Assembly: GCF_016807805.1 (NCBI RefSeq)
Contig: NZ_CP063362.1
Coordinates: 2,832,501-2,896,500, forward strand
Source: Xanthobacter dioxanivorans
GTDB taxonomy: Bacteria; Pseudomonadota; Alphaproteobacteria; Rhizobiales; Xanthobacteraceae
Reading direction: 5' to 3'
Length of the DNA: 64,000 bases
Shown here: in pieces, positions 60,853-64,000 of the stretch
Position numbering within the stretch: the stretch's first letter is position 1
How the letters are laid out: each line of letters begins with the position of its first letter
The notes under the pieces: model-generated
The model's input: the letters and a program-made list of their open reading frames with translations, nothing else
What the model was told of the DNA's origin: nothing
Databases searched by the model: none
Translations under genes and position numbers: made by a program

Positions 60853-61707
60853 CTAACCCCGGGGCGTCGCCATGAGGTCCACGTGGCCGATGGTGCAGGC
60901 ATCCGCCTCGGCCGCATGGCGCGCCCAGTCCCCGGCCGTCGCCTCGTCCACCCCGCCGCTTTCCACGGCGGCCCGCGCCGTGCCGTCGGCGAGCGTCGTG
61001 ATGAGGGCCCGCTCGGACGGTCCCAGCCGCCACGGGCTGTCGGCGACCCGCACCGCATAGCCGGCCTCGGCCAGCGCCGCGCCGAGCCAGCGCGCCGCAT
61101 CGGCGCCGGCCGCCGGCCCGAAGCCCTTGTCCGTGCCCTGATGCGCGCGAAACCCGGCGGCGATGGCCGCGTCCGCCGGGTGGGGTGGCATCCAGGCGTC
61201 GCGTCCGTCGCAGGTCAAGGCGGCGTGAAGGAGGATGCCGCTCCCCGCGAAGGCCTTGGCGAAGCGGGCGCACCACGCCCCCGACACGAGGTCGAAGAAG
61301 GCGGACGCGGTCACCAGATGCGGCCCGAAGCCGCGCGCCGCGGCGGGATCGGCGGCAAGGTCGGCGATGGCGAAATCCACCCGGATCTCGCGCGGGCCAA
61401 TGCGCAGGACGAGCCCGTCCTCCTCTTCGCGCGCCGCATCGGCGAAGGCCGCGAGGCGGGCACGGGCAGCCTGTGCCAGCCCTGCATCGTGGTCGAGCAG
61501 CGTCCAGTGCTGGCGGATCCCGAGGCGCGGGGCGAGGGCGCGCAGGTTCGAGCCGGTGCCGGCCCCGAGATCGACGATGCGCTGCACCTCCAGGCCGGCG
61601 AGCCGGCGCGCCAGCTCGTCCTCCAGCGCCGCGCTGCGGGCCGCATGGTCCGCCGCCTCGCGCAAGGCGAGCCAATCGTCGGAGAATGTGGCGGCGGGCG
61701 GGCTCAT
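60853..61707 (-). CDS. Class I SAM-dependent methyltransferase
   Basis: A 284-residue Rossmann-fold methyltransferase. The SAM motif VDLGAGTGSNL lies near residue 41, followed by an acidic residue motif LLDHDAGL. The remainder (VSGAWCARFAKAFAGSG ...) has no acceptor-specific signature that I recognise. It overlaps the glycosyltransferase stop/start by 4 bases and is last in the unit dehydrogenase - PTPS-like - glycosyltransferase - methyltransferase. I infer it methylates the glycosylated or reduced product of that unit. Confidence 0.88.
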   Translation of the reverse strand: MSPPAATFSDDWLALREAADHAARSAALEDELARRLAGLEVQRIVDLGAGTGSNLRALAPRLGIRQHWTLLDHDAGLAQAARARLAAFADAAREEEDGLVLRIGPREIRVDFAIADLAADPAAARGFGPHLVTASAFFDLVSGAWCARFAKAFAGSGILLHAALTCDGRDAWMPPHPADAAIAAGFRAHQGTDKGFGPAAGADAARWLGAALAEAGYAVRVADSPWRLGPSERALITTLADGTARAAVESGGVDEATAGDWARHAAEADACTIGHVDLMATPRG

Positions 61708-62744
61708 GTCGCCACCTTCGTGAGGACGCCGGCGATGATGCGGGCCGTATCCTGCCAGGAGGGCAGGGCCTGCCCGGCGGTGAACGCGCCATCGGCGAGC
61801 CGGCGGCGCAGCGCCCTGTCCCCGATCAGCCGGCGCAATGCGGCGGCCAGCGCGGCGGCGTCGTCCGGCGGCACCTTGAGGCCGGCGCCATCCGGCACCG
61901 TCTCGCCCGCCGCGCCGCCGGTGGTGCAGACCACCGGCAGGCCGCGCCGCATGGCTTCCGCCAACACCATGCCGTAGCCCTCGTAGAAGGCGGGATGCAC
62001 CATGATGTCCGCCGCTGCGTAGGCGGCATCGAGTTGCGCCGTATCAAGCTGCCCGGCGAGCCGCACGCGGCCGCCGGGCATGGCGGCGACGCGGCCGGCG
62101 ATGCGCGCGGCGGTGCCGGGATCGAGGTCCGGCGTGCCGACGATGGTCAGGGTGAAATCCAGGTCGCCCAGCCGTTCGACCGCGTCGAGGAGCACGTCGT
62201 AGCCCTTGCGCGGCGTCAGCGATCCCACCGCAATGAGTCGCGGCGGCGCGCCGTCCGCCGGCACCCGCGCCGCCGGCTCGGTGCCCGGCAGGGCAAGGGT
62301 CATGCGCTCCGGGGTGACGCCATAGCGCGCGATCAGCATGCGCCACGTCTCGGGGCTGATGGCGATGACGGCGTCGACGATGGCGAGCACCGCCTGTTCG
62401 CTTGCATGGAGCGCATGCGCCGCCGCCCGGTCGAGCCCCGTTTCCAGCGCCAGCGGGTGGTGCACCAGCGCCACCGTGCGCCGGCCGAGGCGCTTCAGCC
62501 GCTCCGCCGGCAGCACCGAGAGCGCGAGGCCGTCGCCGAGCAGCAGCGTATCTGGCGGCGTGGCGGCGAGCCGTGCGAGCGCTGCTTCCATCTCTCCCGC
62601 CGAGGGCGTGGGAAACGCGCCGTCGAGGCGCAGCGGCGCGATGTCGAGGCCCGCCGCGCCGAGCTCGCGGATCATCCGGCGGTCATAGGCGTAGCCGCCG
62701 GTGGGCGTCTCGATGTCGCCGGGATGGACGAAGGCAACGCGCAT
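61704..62744 (-). CDS. GT4-type glycosyltransferase
   Basis: A 346-residue retaining GT-B glycosyltransferase. The GT4 pattern is clear: GSLTPRKGYDVLLDAVERL near residue 172, and the donor-binding ExxxxxxxE segment HPAFYEGYGMVLAEAMRRG near 250, followed by PVVCTTGGAAGE. An N-terminal HPGDIETPTGGYAYDRRMI fits the acceptor domain. The acceptor is unknown. It lies 18 bases after the PTPS-like gene and overlaps the methyltransferase start, consistent with sequential modification of one small molecule. Confidence 0.9.
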   Translation of the reverse strand: MRVAFVHPGDIETPTGGYAYDRRMIRELGAAGLDIAPLRLDGAFPTPSAGEMEAALARLAATPPDTLLLGDGLALSVLPAERLKRLGRRTVALVHHPLALETGLDRAAAHALHASEQAVLAIVDAVIAISPETWRMLIARYGVTPERMTLALPGTEPAARVPADGAPPRLIAVGSLTPRKGYDVLLDAVERLGDLDFTLTIVGTPDLDPGTAARIAGRVAAMPGGRVRLAGQLDTAQLDAAYAAADIMVHPAFYEGYGMVLAEAMRRGLPVVCTTGGAAGETVPDGAGLKVPPDDAAALAAALRRLIGDRALRRRLADGAFTAGQALPSWQDTARIIAGVLTKVAT

Positions 62745-62762
62745 TCAGCCTCGCATTCGATC

Positions 62763-63194
62763 TCAGGAGATCAGTTGCAGCGACGCCGCGTCGGCGCCGA
62801 GGTCCGCCTCGTACCAGGCGCGGGCCACGTGGGATTCGTGCAGGGTCACCCGGATGCGGGCGAGGCCATCGCTGCCGGCGCCCAGCGTACCGGCGCGCGC
62901 GGCTTCCGCCATCCGGTCGAAGACGTGGCGGCAGAGCACCTCGGTGGTGGTGTTGCGGCCGGCGAAGGCGGGCAGGTCGTCGAGGTTGCGGTAGTTGAGC
63001 GGGCCGAGCACGCCCTTGAGCGCCTCATGGGCGCGGCCGATATCCACCACCACCCCCTCCACCGTCAGCTCCGCGCGGAAGAAGGCCACGTCCACCACGA
63101 AGGTGGCGCCGTGCAGGGCCTGGGCGGGGCCGAACAGGGCGCCCTTGAAGCTGTGGGCGATCATGATGTGGTCCCGCACTTCCACCGCATACAT
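62763..63194 (-). CDS. 6-pyruvoyl-tetrahydropterin synthase/QueD-like protein with lost catalytic residues
   Basis: A 143-residue PTPS/QueD-fold protein. Compared with E. coli QueD, the zinc His at 14 and 28 are kept, but the third zinc His (HGH) is Ala30, the catalytic Cys is Ala24, and the Asp-His pair (LDH) is Asn67-Tyr68. The downstream ETLHES-type end (TLHESHVARAWYE) and NTTTE are kept. The pocket therefore survives without the known catalytic triad. In context with GT4, methyltransferase and dehydrogenase genes it probably acts on a pterin-like or other heterocycle by another mechanism, or binds it. The start at 63194 is the family start. Confidence 0.85.
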   Translation of the reverse strand: MYAVEVRDHIMIAHSFKGALFGPAQALHGATFVVDVAFFRAELTVEGVVVDIGRAHEALKGVLGPLNYRNLDDLPAFAGRNTTTEVLCRHVFDRMAEAARAGTLGAGSDGLARIRVTLHESHVARAWYEADLGADAASLQLIS

Positions 63195-63224
63195 GCGCGC
63201 TTCCCCTCTGCCGTTGGTCCGGCG

Positions 63225-64000
63225 CTATGTGTAGCGCACGACGGTGGCGATGCCTGCCGCCCCGTCGCAGAGAATACGCGGCAGGGCCTGTGGCAGATCG
63301 TCGAAGGCGACTTCCTCGGTGATGAGCGCGTCGAGGCGCGGGTCGGCGAGGAGGTCGAGGGCCTTGGCGAGCCGGCGCCGGTGGCTCCAGCGCGGTCGGC
63401 GGGAGGGGCTCACCTGCCCCACCTGCGAGGAGAGGATCGCAAGCCGCCGGTGGTGGAAGGCGCCGCCGAGCCCGATCTCCACCGCCCTGTCGCCGTACCA
63501 GCTCATTTCCACGAGGCGGCCTTCCTCGCCGCAGCAGCCCAGCGCCGTGGCGAGGCCCGCCCCGGTGCCGGAGGTGTGGAACACGATGTCGGCATCGAGC
63601 GCCTTCGGCCCCGCCGGCGCGAAGGCGGCGCCGAAGGCGGTGGCGAGCGGGGCGCGGCGGGCGTCGGGGTCGATGGCGGTGACCTCGGCCCCCGGCAGGC
63701 GGGCGGCGAGGTAGGCCACGAGCAGGCCGACGAGCCCGGTTCCCACCACCGCGATGCGGTCGCCGGGGCCGGCGCCGGCATCCCAGAGCGCGTTCAGCGC
63801 CGTCTCCATGTTGGCGGCGAGGGTCGCCCGGCGGGCGGGAACGCCATCGGGCACCGGCACCAGCGCGTCGGCGGGGAGGCGGAAGCGGTCCTGATGCGGG
63901 GCAAGGGCGAACACCGTGCGGCCCAGAAGCTCCGCCGGGCCCTCCTCCACGCGGCCGACCGCGCTGTAGCCGTATTTCACCGGGAAGGGGAAATCGCCGT
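63225..64000 (-). CDS. Medium-chain dehydrogenase-like protein (5' end beyond the window)
   Basis: At least 258 codons are present; the frame stays open through position 64000, so the true start lies outside. The visible part has KYGYSAVGRVEEG, the NAD(P) motif GTGLVGLLVAYLAA and a C-terminal substrate domain ending with GIATVVRYT. The catalytic zinc cysteines of classical alcohol dehydrogenases are not in the visible part. Its stop is 30 bases before the PTPS-like gene, and I infer it is the first visible gene of that operon. Confidence 0.82.
   Translation of the reverse strand, partial: GDFPFPVKYGYSAVGRVEEGPAELLGRTVFALAPHQDRFRLPADALVPVPDGVPARRATLAANMETALNALWDAGAGPGDRIAVVGTGLVGLLVAYLAARLPGAEVTAIDPDARRAPLATAFGAAFAPAGPKALDADIVFHTSGTGAGLATALGCCGEEGRLVEMSWYGDRAVEIGLGGAFHHRRLAILSSQVGQVSPSRRPRWSHRRRLAKALDLLADPRLDALITEEVAFDDLPQALPRILCDGAAGIATVVRYT

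Noticed and set aside
62763..63194. Annotation as functional QueD for queuosine synthesis
   Set aside because: The catalytic Cys, Asp and His are replaced and no queC/queE genes are near.

Overview
The window is about 64 kb of very GC-rich chromosomal DNA from an alphaproteobacterium, most likely of the Hyphomicrobiales (Xanthobacter/Azorhizobium-like). The support is indirect: strong GC bias at third codon positions, an IalB-family protein, a chorismate mutase-hisC-tyrC block, a fused indolepyruvate:ferredoxin oxidoreductase and rhizobial-type palindromic repeats. No genus is proven. I saw no rRNA, tRNA, CRISPR array or insertion sequence.

Region 1 (2.1-17.6 kb) is a catabolic island. It has an NMT1/TauA-type ABC importer in split parts, a shikimate-dehydrogenase-like enzyme, a 7Fe ferredoxin, a 2-keto-4-pentenoate-hydratase-like enzyme, a crotonase, a beta-hydroxyacid dehydrogenase, an old-yellow-enzyme-type reductase, a two-domain CoA-transferase, a ferredoxin-NADP reductase, a DUF993 aldolase-like protein, a cupin, an SDR, an LLM flavin monooxygenase and one TetR regulator. 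Five intergenic regions carry near-identical copies of the palindrome TAACTA-NN-TAGTTA, which ties most of the island into one regulon. The substrate is not identifiable; an alicyclic or aromatic acid degraded through CoA thioesters is my inference.

Region 2 (17.7-36.6 kb) is a lipid/polyketide locus. A 3075-residue reducing type I polyketide synthase (KS-AT-DH-ER-KR-ACP followed by two condensation-type domains) is followed on the same strand by a membrane-fusion protein, an FtsX/DevC-type permease and a LolD/DevA-type ATPase, the arrangement expected of a dedicated exporter. Upstream lie a haem-peroxidase-fold protein that has lost its haem-ligand and catalytic residues, a divergent LuxR-type regulator, and an operon of a RoxA-like dihaem cytochrome c and a cytochrome P450. 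This is the best candidate for an undescribed system.

Region 3 (36.7-60.8 kb) is mainly housekeeping: lytic transglycosylase, galU, DUF1007/NicO metal transport, indolepyruvate oxidoreductase, the tyrosine/phenylalanine genes (chorismate mutase, hisC, tyrC), three tandem membrane paralogues, a VOC protein, rlmN, ialB, quinone oxidoreductase, a DUF1232 protein, thpR, a Gly/Pro-rich DUF3300 protein, a periplasmic GyrI-like protein, dapF, mtaB and ftsY.

Region 4 (60.9 kb to the end) is a minus-strand operon: alcohol-dehydrogenase-like (cut by the window edge), a 6-pyruvoyl-tetrahydropterin-synthase-like protein lacking the catalytic Cys/Asp/His, a GT4 glycosyltransferase and a methyltransferase. 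It may make a modified or glycosylated small molecule.
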